DNA of 11,844 nucleotides, taken from positions 1 to 11,844 of the forward strand of contig JBBRCX010000121.1 in the NCBI GenBank assembly GCA_038204465.1, given 5' to 3'. Position numbers and translations under genes: made by a program. The notes under the pieces are model-generated. The model was given only the letters and a program-made list of their open reading frames with translations. It was not told where the DNA came from and ran no database searches. This document shows positions 6,017-11,844 of this stretch, piece after piece. Numbering within the stretch: position 1 is the first letter of the stretch; each line of letters starts with the position of its first letter. Origin of the DNA: JBBRCX01 sp038204465 (lineage in GTDB: Bacteria; Planctomycetota; Phycisphaerae; Tepidisphaerales; Tepidisphaeraceae).

Positions 6017-6467
6017 GGGCGTCTTGCGCGAGGTATCGATGCGCGCGACGGGCAACCCCGGGGCGTCAGGTTCCGCGCTGTGCACTTCATTGCGATAGCA
6101 ACTGCTTACCCTCATCCCCTGGTGATCGATCCCTGTAGTCTGGCTTGAGGCAAGGGGCAAACGCACGTTCCGGCCTCGCGAACACCCACTTCCGGCCCTC
6201 CTTACGCCCAACTTTCCCTGCAGCGCCCCGCTTCATTCTATTCCAGTACTTGCTTGTCAGACCGCCGCCTTCTGGTTTCGGGCGGCTCAACCGCCCCCGC
6301 GATAAGGCGCAAAGAAATCATCCTCCTGGCCGGCCAGCAGCGCCTGCGCATTTCCTCAGACCGCGATCGCCTGCCGGTCGTTCTGCCATGCGAAGCAATG
6401 GAAGATTCAATGTGAGTTCGGTTGGGCTTCGCGACGGGCACGGCAAGGGCCCTGAATCGCAGTGCGG

Positions 6468-6484
6468 CGGAAACTGGGTTTCGG
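6468..6484. repeat. Degenerate parS-like site
   Basis: CGGAAACTGGGTTTCGG keeps the GGAAAC...GGTTTC core and spacing of the three stronger sites, but it lacks the outer bases of the palindrome. It lies about 140 bp beyond the parB-end site, on the parB-distal side. It may be a weak ParB site or a decayed copy. Confidence 0.35.
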
Positions 6485-6512
6485 GGCGCCACGTCGCTGA
6501 CCCGCCCTACCC

Positions 6513-6532
6513 TCTCTGGACGCGTCCAGAGA
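6513..6532. repeat. Perfect 20-bp palindrome
   Basis: TCTCTGGACGCGTCCAGAGA is an uninterrupted palindrome with ten bases each side. Its core GACGCGTC recurs at 6571-6578 inside CGACGCGTCG. It lies about 80 bp beyond the parB stop on the transcribed side and has no T-tract, so a dimeric protein site or cruciform is more likely than a terminator. Confidence 0.6.
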
Positions 6533-6607
6533 TGCACGCCGCTCCGCCTCTCATCCGCGCGGCGGCAAACGACGCGTCGCATGATTGCGCATGCGCTTTG
6601 CGTTCAG

Positions 6608-6626
6608 CTGGAAACTAGGTTTCCAC
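6608..6626. promoter_or_regulatory. parS-like palindrome at the parB stop codon
   Basis: CTGGAAACTAGGTTTCCAC matches the perfect site at 7651-7669 in 17 of 19 positions. On the minus strand it encodes the last parB residues V-E-T and the TAG stop, so the ParB C-terminus is written by the site. ParB is the expected ligand; in type Ia partition systems ParB binds such inverted repeats to form the centromere complex. Confidence 0.7.
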
Positions 6627-7610
6627 GCCCAGCTGGCCGAGGATCGCCGACAGTTTTTGCATCGTGACGTCGTCGCCCCATGCCGCATCAAGGGTGATCA
6701 CCGCCCTGCCCTGGTGGTCCCGCCGCCACGTGCCGACGGTCCGTTCGCCCACCCGCAGCTTTTCCGCGGGCTTACGATCCTCGGCGCGTCCGGCGAGATG
6801 CGCCACCACCTGACTCGCGGCCAGCCGCCTGGACGCTTGGCGCAGCTTTTCAGCACGGCGCAGCACCGCCTTTCTGTCCTGCTCGAGCGCGGCGGCGATT
6901 TCTTCCGCGTGCTTCGGTTGTATCTCGAGCGGTGACCCGAAGGCCTCCACTATGGCCGGCGGCAACTGCGCGACCAGCGTCGCCTTGCGAACCCAGGTAT
7001 GGCTGACTCCGATCGCGTCGGCCAGTCGTCGCTGTGATGGAAACAGTCCGGCTTCCAGCGCGGCAATGTACGTGCTCCCCTGCTCATATGCCGACGGATC
7101 TTCTCGCTCGCGGTTTTCCCGATCCATCGACATGAAGAGGTCCAAATCGGGCATCGGCCCGTTCCACAGCACGGTCAGCACGGGAATCCCGAGCTCAAGG
7201 CAGGCTCGATGGCGGCGGTGCCCAAACACCACCTCATACGTTCCCGGCTCGTCGGTCATCCGAACCAGAATCGGTTGGGTATTGCCGCCCGCCAGATCGA
7301 TGCTCGATTTCAGACGTGCGAACGCGGCGGTCGCAAAGGAAGTCTCGTGGCGATTCGCCCAGCGAGTCGCGCGAATCGACTTCGGGTCGAGCTTGACGGT
7401 GGGAAGCGAGCCATCGAACTGCTTCAGCTTGTCGCGCAAGGCAGCCAGTTCGCCTTGCATCGACAGCATCTCGCTGCGCGCAGCCATCATCTGGCCAGGC
7501 GCCGTGCGTGGCGCGCTGGGTTTGGACGGATCGGTTCCCGCTTCGGTTTTGGCGGCTACGGCCGCCGCGAGGCCGGCGGTAGATTCAAGAAGCCGTTTGC
7601 CGATGCTCAT
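6615..7610 (-). CDS. parB: ParB-family centromere-binding partition protein
   Basis: A 331-residue protein that loads on parS as a CTP-dependent clamp and stimulates ParA. The N-terminal tail (MSIGKRLLES...) is the usual ParA-contact region. It is followed by a possible coiled coil at ~47-64 (EMLSMQGELAALRDKLKQ), the ParB/Sulfiredoxin domain with NTQPILV (110-116), the nucleotide-binding motif GHRRHRA (130-136) and ENREREDPSAYEQG (165-178), and the HTH at ~193-213 (RRLADAIGVSHTWVRKATLV). The C-terminus (~260-331) is probably the dimerisation part. The ATG at 7610 is backed by TAGGAGAA a few bases upstream. It lies 62 bp after parA, with a perfect parS-like palindrome in the gap, and its own stop codon sits inside a second copy. 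It is intact and certainly of the ParB family; relation to named plasmid groups cannot be judged here. Confidence 0.95.
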   Translation of the reverse strand: MSIGKRLLESTAGLAAAVAAKTEAGTDPSKPSAPRTAPGQMMAARSEMLSMQGELAALRDKLKQFDGSLPTVKLDPKSIRATRWANRHETSFATAAFARLKSSIDLAGGNTQPILVRMTDEPGTYEVVFGHRRHRACLELGIPVLTVLWNGPMPDLDLFMSMDRENREREDPSAYEQGSTYIAALEAGLFPSQRRLADAIGVSHTWVRKATLVAQLPPAIVEAFGSPLEIQPKHAEEIAAALEQDRKAVLRRAEKLRQASRRLAASQVVAHLAGRAEDRKPAEKLRVGERTVGTWRRDHQGRAVITLDAAWGDDVTMQKLSAILGQLGVET

Positions 7611-7650
7611 GCGATTCTCCTACCGGATGCTGCGTCTGGCACGCACGCGG

Positions 7651-7669
7651 GTGGAAACCAGGTTTCCAC
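7651..7669. promoter_or_regulatory. Perfect parS-like palindrome in the parA-parB gap
   Basis: GTGGAAACCAGGTTTCCAC has perfect 9-bp arms around a central A. It is the best of three related sites spaced 1,043 and 1,202 bp apart (centres 6617, 7660, 8862). Its position between parA and parB, upstream of the parB Shine-Dalgarno, also allows it to control parB expression. Confidence 0.78.
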
Positions 7670-7672
7670 TCA

Positions 7673-8899
7673 TCAGTTACGAAGGCTGTGACGCCACGAT
7701 TCCACAATCGATTGCTCAACCAGCTCGACCACCCGGTCATAAGCATCCGCAGCGCGCTTGTAGGTTTTGGCCGAACCCTCGTATTTCTGAACGTCGTAGA
7801 CGGTTCCGAACTCCGCCGCTTTCGACGAGGTCACTGTGGTCTTGGGCACTTCCACCGGCAGGAGGTACTCGCCATAGGTCGCCTGAATCCATTGCCGCAC
7901 GGCAGGTGCGGCGACATCGGACTGATCGACGCGCGACAGCAACACGTGCAGGAACTCGAAGGTCTTGCCGTGCTTGGAGGCTTTGTCCAGATTGCTGCCG
8001 AGGTCGGCAAACAGGCCCCAGAACTGCGCCGAACTGGCAAAGTCGAGTGCCGACGGGGGAACTGGCACGATGATCCCATCGGCCGCCATGAAGGCGTTGA
8101 TCGTCACATAGGAAAGGGAAGGGGGCGTATCAATAATGATCACGTCGTACTCGTCCCGTACGCCCTCGAGGCTCACATTGAGGACGTCCCAGAATCGCGC
8201 GGCCGTGTCACGGATCTGCATAGCGGGCAGGGTGAATTCGGCCTCAAACAAGAAGGGGGCTGCCGCAACCAGATCGATCCCGTCCCAGTAGGTGGGTTGG
8301 ATTGCGTAGCGAATGTCGGTCGCCTCGCCACGACAAATCGACACGATCGTCTTGTCCTCATCCACCTCGGTTTCAGGAAGAATCCCGAAGAGGGTGGTCA
8401 AGGACCCCTGCGGATCGACATCGATCGCCAGCACCTTGTGACCGCGCATGCTGAGCCCTTGAGCGAGCACCATCGAGGTGGTCGTTTTCGAGACGCCACC
8501 CTTGAAGTTGCCGACGGCGATCGTGATCGCCCGCTTGTTCGTCGGTCGCAGCGACGCCTTGCGATACTCGTGAACCCAGCGACGCAGTTCCTCCAGTGTG
8601 AAGACGCGGCGGCCGCCAGTGGGTGTCAGATTGCCCGATGGCAGGTCATTCTTCGTGATTCGATAAGCGACGTGCGCCTTGTCAACGCCACACATGGTCG
8701 CGAGCTGTGTTGCCGAATAGGTCGGAGCCACTTTGCGCGAGTCCGGAGAGAGCAGGCGGCCGCGAATTTCCTCAACCATCCTGCCGGCGCGTTCTGCCAG
8801 CGCGGTAATGCGGGCCATGTCGATCGGCTGCCGCGTCGCGGGAGGTGGGGGATTGGAAACCAAGTTTCCAACAGGGAGTTGCGACGGGTCGATTGCCAT
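7673..8899 (-). CDS. parA: ParA-type partition ATPase with N-terminal HTH (type Ia)
   Basis: A 408-residue ATPase that binds the nucleoid non-specifically and moves ParB-parS complexes apart. The deviant Walker A motif is at 132-140 (FKGGVSKTT, signature lysine K133 and K138). Walker A' is D160VDPQGSL and Walker B is 252-260 (DVIIIDTPP). Residues ~60-105 form a MerR/HTH-like module (TYSATQLATMCGVDKAHVAY, then a GGRRVFTLEEL wing), the mark of P1/F-type ParA proteins that also repress their own operon. Codons 10-16 (VGNLVSN) are built from a parS-like palindrome. The ATG at 8899 has only CGAG as a weak ribosome-binding site. It is transcribed away from rep, with the origin region between. The long plus-strand open frame opposite is an antisense shadow. 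Confidence 0.96.
   Translation of the reverse strand: MAIDPSQLPVGNLVSNPPPPATRQPIDMARITALAERAGRMVEEIRGRLLSPDSRKVAPTYSATQLATMCGVDKAHVAYRITKNDLPSGNLTPTGGRRVFTLEELRRWVHEYRKASLRPTNKRAITIAVGNFKGGVSKTTTSMVLAQGLSMRGHKVLAIDVDPQGSLTTLFGILPETEVDEDKTIVSICRGEATDIRYAIQPTYWDGIDLVAAAPFLFEAEFTLPAMQIRDTAARFWDVLNVSLEGVRDEYDVIIIDTPPSLSYVTINAFMAADGIIVPVPPSALDFASSAQFWGLFADLGSNLDKASKHGKTFEFLHVLLSRVDQSDVAAPAVRQWIQATYGEYLLPVEVPKTTVTSSKAAEFGTVYDVQKYEGSAKTYKRAADAYDRVVELVEQSIVESWRHSLRN
8853..8871. promoter_or_regulatory. parS-like palindrome inside the parA 5' coding region
   Basis: TTGGAAACCAAGTTTCCAA has perfect 8-bp arms and differs from the central site at three positions, two of them the outermost bases. It encodes ParA residues 10-16. 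ParB bound here would sit ~30 bp inside parA, close enough to affect parAB transcription. Confidence 0.7.
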
Positions 8900-8901
8900 A
8901 T

Positions 8902-8937
8902 TCTCGTTGAGTCAACAGTTTGAACGAGAGTATAACG
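8902..8937 (-). promoter_or_regulatory. parA promoter/operator region
   Basis: On the minus strand TATACT (8934-8929 area) is a good -10 within CGTTATACTC (8937-8928); no clear -35 is seen. Two nested symmetries follow: TCTCGTT-N14-AACGAGA at 8902-8929, and the perfect odd palindrome GTTGAGTCAAC at 8906-8916 between its arms. ParA proteins with an N-terminal HTH usually repress their own promoter through such repeats. The 10-bp core also occurs in the XRE operon promoter (5988-5997). Confidence 0.55.
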
Positions 8938-9153
8938 GAAACGGTTGAATCACCAGATATTTTTAAACTTGTCACACAGCGGCGAATTGGCCCATGCGGC
9001 TTTTACCATTGTGAGCCTGATTGGGACTCGCTCCCAAACTGTGACCGCATAGGTGAGGATCATTGTGATTCAGACGACATGCCCACGCGGTAGAGCAGGG
9101 CGTATTCAGCCAAATCGCACGACTGGGCGCGGTCACCGACGCGAAACCCGCCC

Positions 9154-9269
9154 GAAATCACATATCCACTCCCCTGAAACACCAGCGGCACTCACGCATT
9201 GCCTTTATGAAACCCATATCCACTCGCCGACAAGACCATCCAAGCTCACATTGAATCCCATATCAACTC
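9154..9269 (+). repeat. Three iteron-like direct repeats
   Basis: Copies are GAAATCACATATCCACTC (9154-9171), GAAACCCATATCCACTC (9209-9225) and GAATCCCATATCAACTC (9253-9269). The shared core is CATATC(C/A)ACTC with an upstream GAA, in one orientation. Cores start 54 and 44 bp apart, close to five and four helical turns. They lie ~150-260 bp before rep. Initiators of the Rep_3 family bind such iterons as monomers to open the origin. Three loosely spaced copies are fewer and wider than in classic origins. Confidence 0.62.
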
Positions 9270-9372
9270 ACATCGGATGCTCTACATCGCTGTTATTGAA
9301 CGCGTTTTGTGCTCAGCAACGTTTTCAACGAGTTCAAGCTGTTCTTTCAATCTCTCAAGGCACCGCGGAGCA

Positions 9373-9400
9373 TGATTGTGAATTGCGGATTTCACAATCA
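9373..9400 (+). promoter_or_regulatory. Inverted repeat before rep, likely autoregulatory operator
   Basis: TGATTGTGAA and TTCACAATCA are perfect 10-bp arms with an 8-bp spacer, ending 18 bp before the rep ATG. A further TGTGAA half-site follows at 9411-9416. In F, P1-related and pSC101-like plasmids, dimers of the initiator bind such a repeat and repress rep. The same role is inferred here. ATTGTGA half-sites at 9008 and 9062 share its inner bases. Confidence 0.6.
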
Positions 9401-9418
9401 GAAGGCATGATGTGAAAC

Positions 9419-10819
9419 ATGGTAAGAAGTTCTGAGCAATCGACCACAGACGATCCGTTGACAAACGAGGGGAAGGCGCACGTTCGCAGACCGCGTCGCG
9501 CACGGATACCCGGGCCCCGTGACGAAGCCCTAGTCCAGAAGGCCAATGAGTCGATTGCGATTCGACCCAAGAAGGGGCGCCTCACGCTGCTTTCGCGTCG
9601 AATCTACAACGCGCTGCTCTATAACGCGCAGCAGCAAGGGGTCGACGAGCGTCAATATACGTTGCCGCTGGCCACGCTGATCGGCGACGCCCATTTCAAT
9701 TCGCGCAATGTCGCCTTGCTCAAGGAACACATCCGCGAAATGCAGACCACCCTGATCGAATGGAACTCGGTCGGAACCGGCGAACAGCGCTGGACGTCGT
9801 CGCAATTGCTCGGGGCGGTGGAAATCGCCGAGCGCGGATCGGGTTACCCGGTGATCATCAGCTGGAGTTATCCGGACAAAGTGCGCGAGCGCCTGCTGAA
9901 GCCGACGCGCTACACCAAAATCCTGCTCGAGGTTGGCGCGCAGATGCGGTCCTATGCCGCGGCTGTCCTGTTCGAGCTCGGCATGCAGTACCTCACCTCA
10001 CCTTCGCGCCTGACGATGCGCGAAGACCTCTACTGGTGGGCCTCTGTGCTGACCGGACGCAGCGATATCGACAAAGTCGACTATCGTTATTTCAAGCGCG
10101 ACGTGCTCCGACCCGCGCTCGCCGAAGTCGACGCGCTCCAGGATGAATTCAGCCTTGAACTAATCGAGCACCGGGAAGGGCGGCGCGTGGTCGAACTGCA
10201 GTTTACGGTTCACCGCAAAAGCCAACCCGCCCTCGGCGTGACCGAGGATCGCAACACTTTCGACCTGCTGCTGGTCGAGCGTCTGCGCAAGCTCGGTTTG
10301 AAGGACCCGGACGCAGACCGCTTGTATACGCAGACCGATGAAGGGCTGCTACGCGCCACACTCGATCACGTTGAGCAGCGCATGCGCAACGCCGGGCTAC
10401 CCCCGTTGACCGCGCCGGCCGCCTACTTGCGGGACGCGCTCAAGAAGGGTTACGCGGCCACGCACGGCGAAGAGAGTCCGGCCGCTTCGCCGTTTGCCAC
10501 GCCAAAACCGCTTGCGATCAAGATGTCTGTCCAGACCATCCGAGAAGAGTGGGAGCGGGCGCAGGTGAAGGCCGCCGAACAGCACTTTACCGATTTGAGC
10601 GCGGACGAACGCGCGCAGCACCAACGGGAATTCGAAGACTCTCAACTTGTGGGCATGATGGAGCCGATCGTACGTGCTTGGCGTCGCGACGGTCCCGCCA
10701 GCAAGGTCGCCAGTCCGATCTTCTTTCGCTGGCTGGCGGGCCGCTCTGGCACCCCTCCGCCGAACGAGAAAGACCTGTTGGAGTTCGCCATCGCCAAGGG
10801 CATGCTCAACCCGACCTGA
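9419..10819 (+). CDS. Rep_3-family plasmid replication initiator
   Basis: A 466-residue initiator that would bind the upstream iterons and start replication. The first ~45 residues are basic and disordered. Winged helix 1 covers ~50-160, opening with 'RPKKGRLTLLSRRIYNALLY', a recognisable Rep_3/RepB signature. Winged helix 2 covers ~165-270 ('SYAAAVLFELGMQYLTSPSR' and 'DKVDYRYFKRDVLRPALAEV', the iteron-contact part). A C-terminal extension (~275-466), with AAYLRDALKKGYA and several amphipathic helices, makes it longer than most RepB/RepE proteins (~250-320). The ATG at 9419 follows the inverted repeat; a weak AAGG at 9402-9405 is too far away to be ideal. It is divergent from parA across the origin, and its stop overlaps a 75-codon ORF. 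Family membership is clear; the incompatibility group is not. Confidence 0.92.
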   Translation: MVRSSEQSTTDDPLTNEGKAHVRRPRRARIPGPRDEALVQKANESIAIRPKKGRLTLLSRRIYNALLYNAQQQGVDERQYTLPLATLIGDAHFNSRNVALLKEHIREMQTTLIEWNSVGTGEQRWTSSQLLGAVEIAERGSGYPVIISWSYPDKVRERLLKPTRYTKILLEVGAQMRSYAAAVLFELGMQYLTSPSRLTMREDLYWWASVLTGRSDIDKVDYRYFKRDVLRPALAEVDALQDEFSLELIEHREGRRVVELQFTVHRKSQPALGVTEDRNTFDLLLVERLRKLGLKDPDADRLYTQTDEGLLRATLDHVEQRMRNAGLPPLTAPAAYLRDALKKGYAATHGEESPAASPFATPKPLAIKMSVQTIREEWERAQVKAAEQHFTDLSADERAQHQREFEDSQLVGMMEPIVRAWRRDGPASKVASPIFFRWLAGRSGTPPPNEKDLLEFAIAKGMLNPT

Positions 10820-11046
10820 TGACCTCGAATGGATCTCTGACCGAATATTGCGCCGATAACTACCAGCAGCAATCGCCTTCGCCTCCACATCTTCAGCCGC
10901 CGCTGGCCGTGACAGTGACGACGCCTCGATTTGCGATTCGACGGAAGCGGAAAGCGATGGTGCGTGGTGCCTGCGCCAAGCTGGTTGAAACTCAGCTTGT
11001 TCCGAAAGCGTGGGTGAACGACGAGTGCATCTTTTGCGAGCAGTAG
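10819..11046 (+). CDS. Small hypothetical protein overlapping the rep stop
   Basis: A 75-residue open frame whose ATG overlaps the rep TGA (TGATG), the usual geometry for translational coupling. The product has a Pro/Gln-rich start (QQQSPSPPHLQPPL), a basic middle (RFAIRRKRKAM) and a C-terminus with Trp and a CIFC pair (VNDECIFCEQ) that could bind metal. There are four cysteines in all. I do not recognise it. Composition is more protein-like than the opposite-strand frames here. A role in tuning rep is conceivable from position alone. It could be a chance ORF. Confidence 0.42.
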   Translation: MTSNGSLTEYCADNYQQQSPSPPHLQPPLAVTVTTPRFAIRRKRKAMVRGACAKLVETQLVPKAWVNDECIFCEQ

Positions 11047-11447
11047 TTGGTTGGGCGTCCCCGGCCAAAGGCCGGATCGCGCTGTCGTACTGCGCATCGA
11101 GCCGCTTATTGCGTCTCGACCCTTCGGGCTTCCATCGTTCCCTCCCTGTGATCGGCTGACGCCTTCGCGCCGTTCGGCGCTGCGCGCTGCGCTTGCCGTT
11201 TGGGGGCGGGCGTAGCCGACCTCCGCCGCGCTGCGCTTGTCGCCCCCCTAAAGCGCACCGACCAGGCTTCGGCCTGTCCCGCTGACGCAAAGCATTGAAG
11301 TGCGCCGCGATGCGGCGATCGATCGCGACTCCTTCGGACTCGCGCGTGTCGCTGGAGTTGCTGGGAACAACGGTCAGCGCACTCGATGACTGTCGGCGGT
11401 CGATCTGCCCTTCGGTCCGTCTCTGCATCGACGCATAGCACCATCCA
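11047..11447. other. GC-rich non-coding stretch with many short hairpins
   Basis: I see no believable gene here on either strand; the long minus-strand frames are Arg-rich shadows. The stretch holds CCGGCC-AAA-GGCCGG (11061-11075, just beyond the small ORF; possible transcript end without T-tract), CAGGC-TTCG-GCCTG (11263-11276, a UUCG tetraloop), GCGATCGATCGC (11315-11326) and GTCGAT...ATCGAC (11399-11432) enclosing CCCTTCGG. Motifs of the CGCTGCGC and CTTCGG type recur throughout. Confidence 0.45.
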
Positions 11448-11605
11448 GTCTCGACGCCAGGGTGAAGGCTTCGCCCACGTCCTCACCCGGTCCCTACGCT
11501 GCGCTGCGGGCTGCGGCTTCCGGGCGTGCCCCGGCATCGCGCCTGGCTGTCGCTCTTCATGCGTCGAGACGGCTCCGAAGAGCAGATTCTTCAACCACCG
11601 AAGAG
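11448..11605 (+). ncRNA. Candidate structured leader RNA of the ardC-like gene
   Basis: GTCTCGACGC (11448-11457) pairs perfectly with GCGTCGAGAC (11561-11570), closing a ~100-nt domain. That domain contains GGGTGA...TCACCC (11460-11488) and CCGGG-CGTGC-CCCGG (11520-11534). The 3' arm of the closing helix lies in the loop of a second helix, GCTCTTC (11552-11558) with GAAGAGC (11577-11583), so the two form a pseudoknot or exclude each other. TCTTC (11588-11592) can also pair with GAAGA (11600-11604), which overlaps the ribosome-binding site AGAGGA (11602-11607). This is seen from complementarity only; no known RNA family is recognised. Confidence 0.4.
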
Positions 11606-11614
11606 GACACGGCC

Positions 11615-11844
11615 ATGAGCGCAGCGACCACCCACAACACCAGCGACACTCACGAAGCGCGGTTCCTCGCCCCCGAGACTCACCCAAGAGCAGGCAATCA
11701 AAGCGACTTCACCGCGATCCTTCAAGAAGCACTGACCCGGCCGGGCATCGTCAACCAAGCATATCGGGCGTTTCATCGCTACAGCCTCGGCAACCAAATC
11801 CTTGCGGCGATCCAACTGAGCGCGCGGGGCTTGCCGTTGTCGCC
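11615..11844 (+). CDS. ArdC-like antirestriction protein, 5' part (runs off the window)
   Basis: 76 codons of an N-terminus typical of ArdC/DUF1738 proteins: 'FTAILQEALTRPGIVNQAYR', then 'AFHRYSLGNQILAAIQLSAR' and GLPLS. In the family this forms the N-terminal ssDNA-binding domain, followed by a zincin-like metalloprotease domain that is not in the window. ArdC proteins bind single-stranded DNA and protect incoming conjugative DNA from restriction. The first ~27 residues are polar and variable. The ATG at 11615 is backed by AGAGGA at 11602-11607 with a 7-nt spacer. Its presence suggests the replicon transfers by conjugation. The family is clear from the segment seen; exact function depends on the missing part. 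Confidence 0.85.
   Translation, partial: MSAATTHNTSDTHEARFLAPETHPRAGNQSDFTAILQEALTRPGIVNQAYRAFHRYSLGNQILAAIQLSARGLPLS

Larger units (their letters stand above)
6017..6607. other. Intergenic region between the XRE operon and parB
   Basis: I see no convincing gene in these ~590 bases. A minus-strand frame (6290 to 6087, TTG start, 67 codons, Lys/Arg/Gly-rich) is open but has no Shine-Dalgarno or recognisable homology. The right half (6460-6600) is dense in palindromes: the degenerate parS-like site at 6468-6484, a 20-bp perfect palindrome at 6513-6532, CGACGCGTCG at 6570-6579 and GCGCATGCGC at 6587-6596. The left half is featureless to the eye. Confidence 0.45.
8938..9418. other. Putative replication origin region between parA and rep
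   Basis: This ~480-bp non-coding stretch lies between divergent parA and rep. It holds an AT-rich patch at about 8954-8970, an inverted repeat TTGGGA-CTCGC-TCCCAA at 9021-9037, two ATTGTGA motifs (9008 and 9062), three iteron-like repeats (9154-9269), and the inverted repeat 9373-9400 just before rep. This layout is typical for a Rep_3/iteron plasmid origin. The ATATCCACT inside the iteron core is close to a DnaA box (TTATCCACA, 7 of 9), but no separate consensus DnaA box was found. Confidence 0.65.

Noticed and set aside
6087..6290. 67-codon minus-strand frame with TTG start
   Set aside because: It has no Shine-Dalgarno and no recognisable family. It is mentioned in the intergenic entry but not called as a gene.
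7688..8923. 411-codon plus-strand open frame
   Set aside because: It is antisense to parA with its clear Walker motifs, and shows no domain or ribosome-binding site of its own.
9154..9269. CRISPR-like repeats
   Set aside because: Only three imperfect copies with unequal spacing occur, no cas genes are present, and the position between parA and rep fits iterons.
10397..11428. 343-codon minus-strand open frame
   Set aside because: It crosses the 3' end of rep and the hairpin-rich non-coding stretch. Composition is Arg/Ser/Gln-rich and no motif is visible.
11106..11815. Minus-strand frames opposite the ardC leader and start
   Set aside because: The plus-strand ArdC N-terminus with a good ribosome-binding site explains the coding signal. 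The minus frames look like shadows.

Overview
The window reads as the backbone of a low-copy plasmid from a high-GC proteobacterium. Burkholderiales (Burkholderia, Ralstonia or Cupriavidus relatives) is the best guess, with Xanthomonadales as an alternative. That placement is an inference from GC-rich codon use, the Rep_3-type initiator, the type Ia ParA, the large tyrosine recombinase with a DUF3701-like N-terminus and the ArdC-like gene. No rRNA, tRNA, CRISPR array or recognisable insertion sequence was seen.

Layout, left to right. (1) 423-1262: a VbhA-like antitoxin gene followed by a fic gene that has lost its catalytic motif, then a 54-codon ORF. (2) 1349-2082: an intact Phd/YefM-PIN (VapC-like) toxin-antitoxin pair with a palindrome over the antitoxin start codon. 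(3) 2235-4280, minus strand: a 681-residue tyrosine recombinase with all catalytic residues. (4) 4616-5969, minus strand: a three-gene operon (unrecognised 135-residue protein, XRE-type HTH protein, small two-helix membrane protein) read from a near-consensus promoter carrying a palindrome. (5) 6615-8899, minus strand: parA-parB. (6) 8900-9418: the divergent intergenic region with iteron-like repeats and an inverted repeat just before rep. (7) 9419-10819: the Rep_3 initiator, with a 75-codon ORF overlapping its stop. (8) 11047-11614: a GC-rich non-coding stretch full of inverted repeats, leading into the 5' end of an ardC-like antirestriction gene that runs off the window.

How the parts fit. 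Rep, the iterons, ParA, ParB and three palindromic candidate centromere sites form a replication and partition core. The Phd-PIN pair would add post-segregational stability. The recombinase could resolve dimers or move DNA. The ArdC-like protein would protect the element on entry into a new host, pointing to a conjugative or mobilisable replicon.

The most notable observations are these. The 19-bp parS-like palindromes are written into the fifth to eighth turns of the parA coding start, the parA-parB gap and the parB stop codon. The XRE operon is of unknown function, and its promoter shares a 10-bp core with the parA promoter. The ArdC leader has nested and mutually exclusive helices that look like a structured RNA. 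The Fic toxin is decayed, while its antitoxin remains open.
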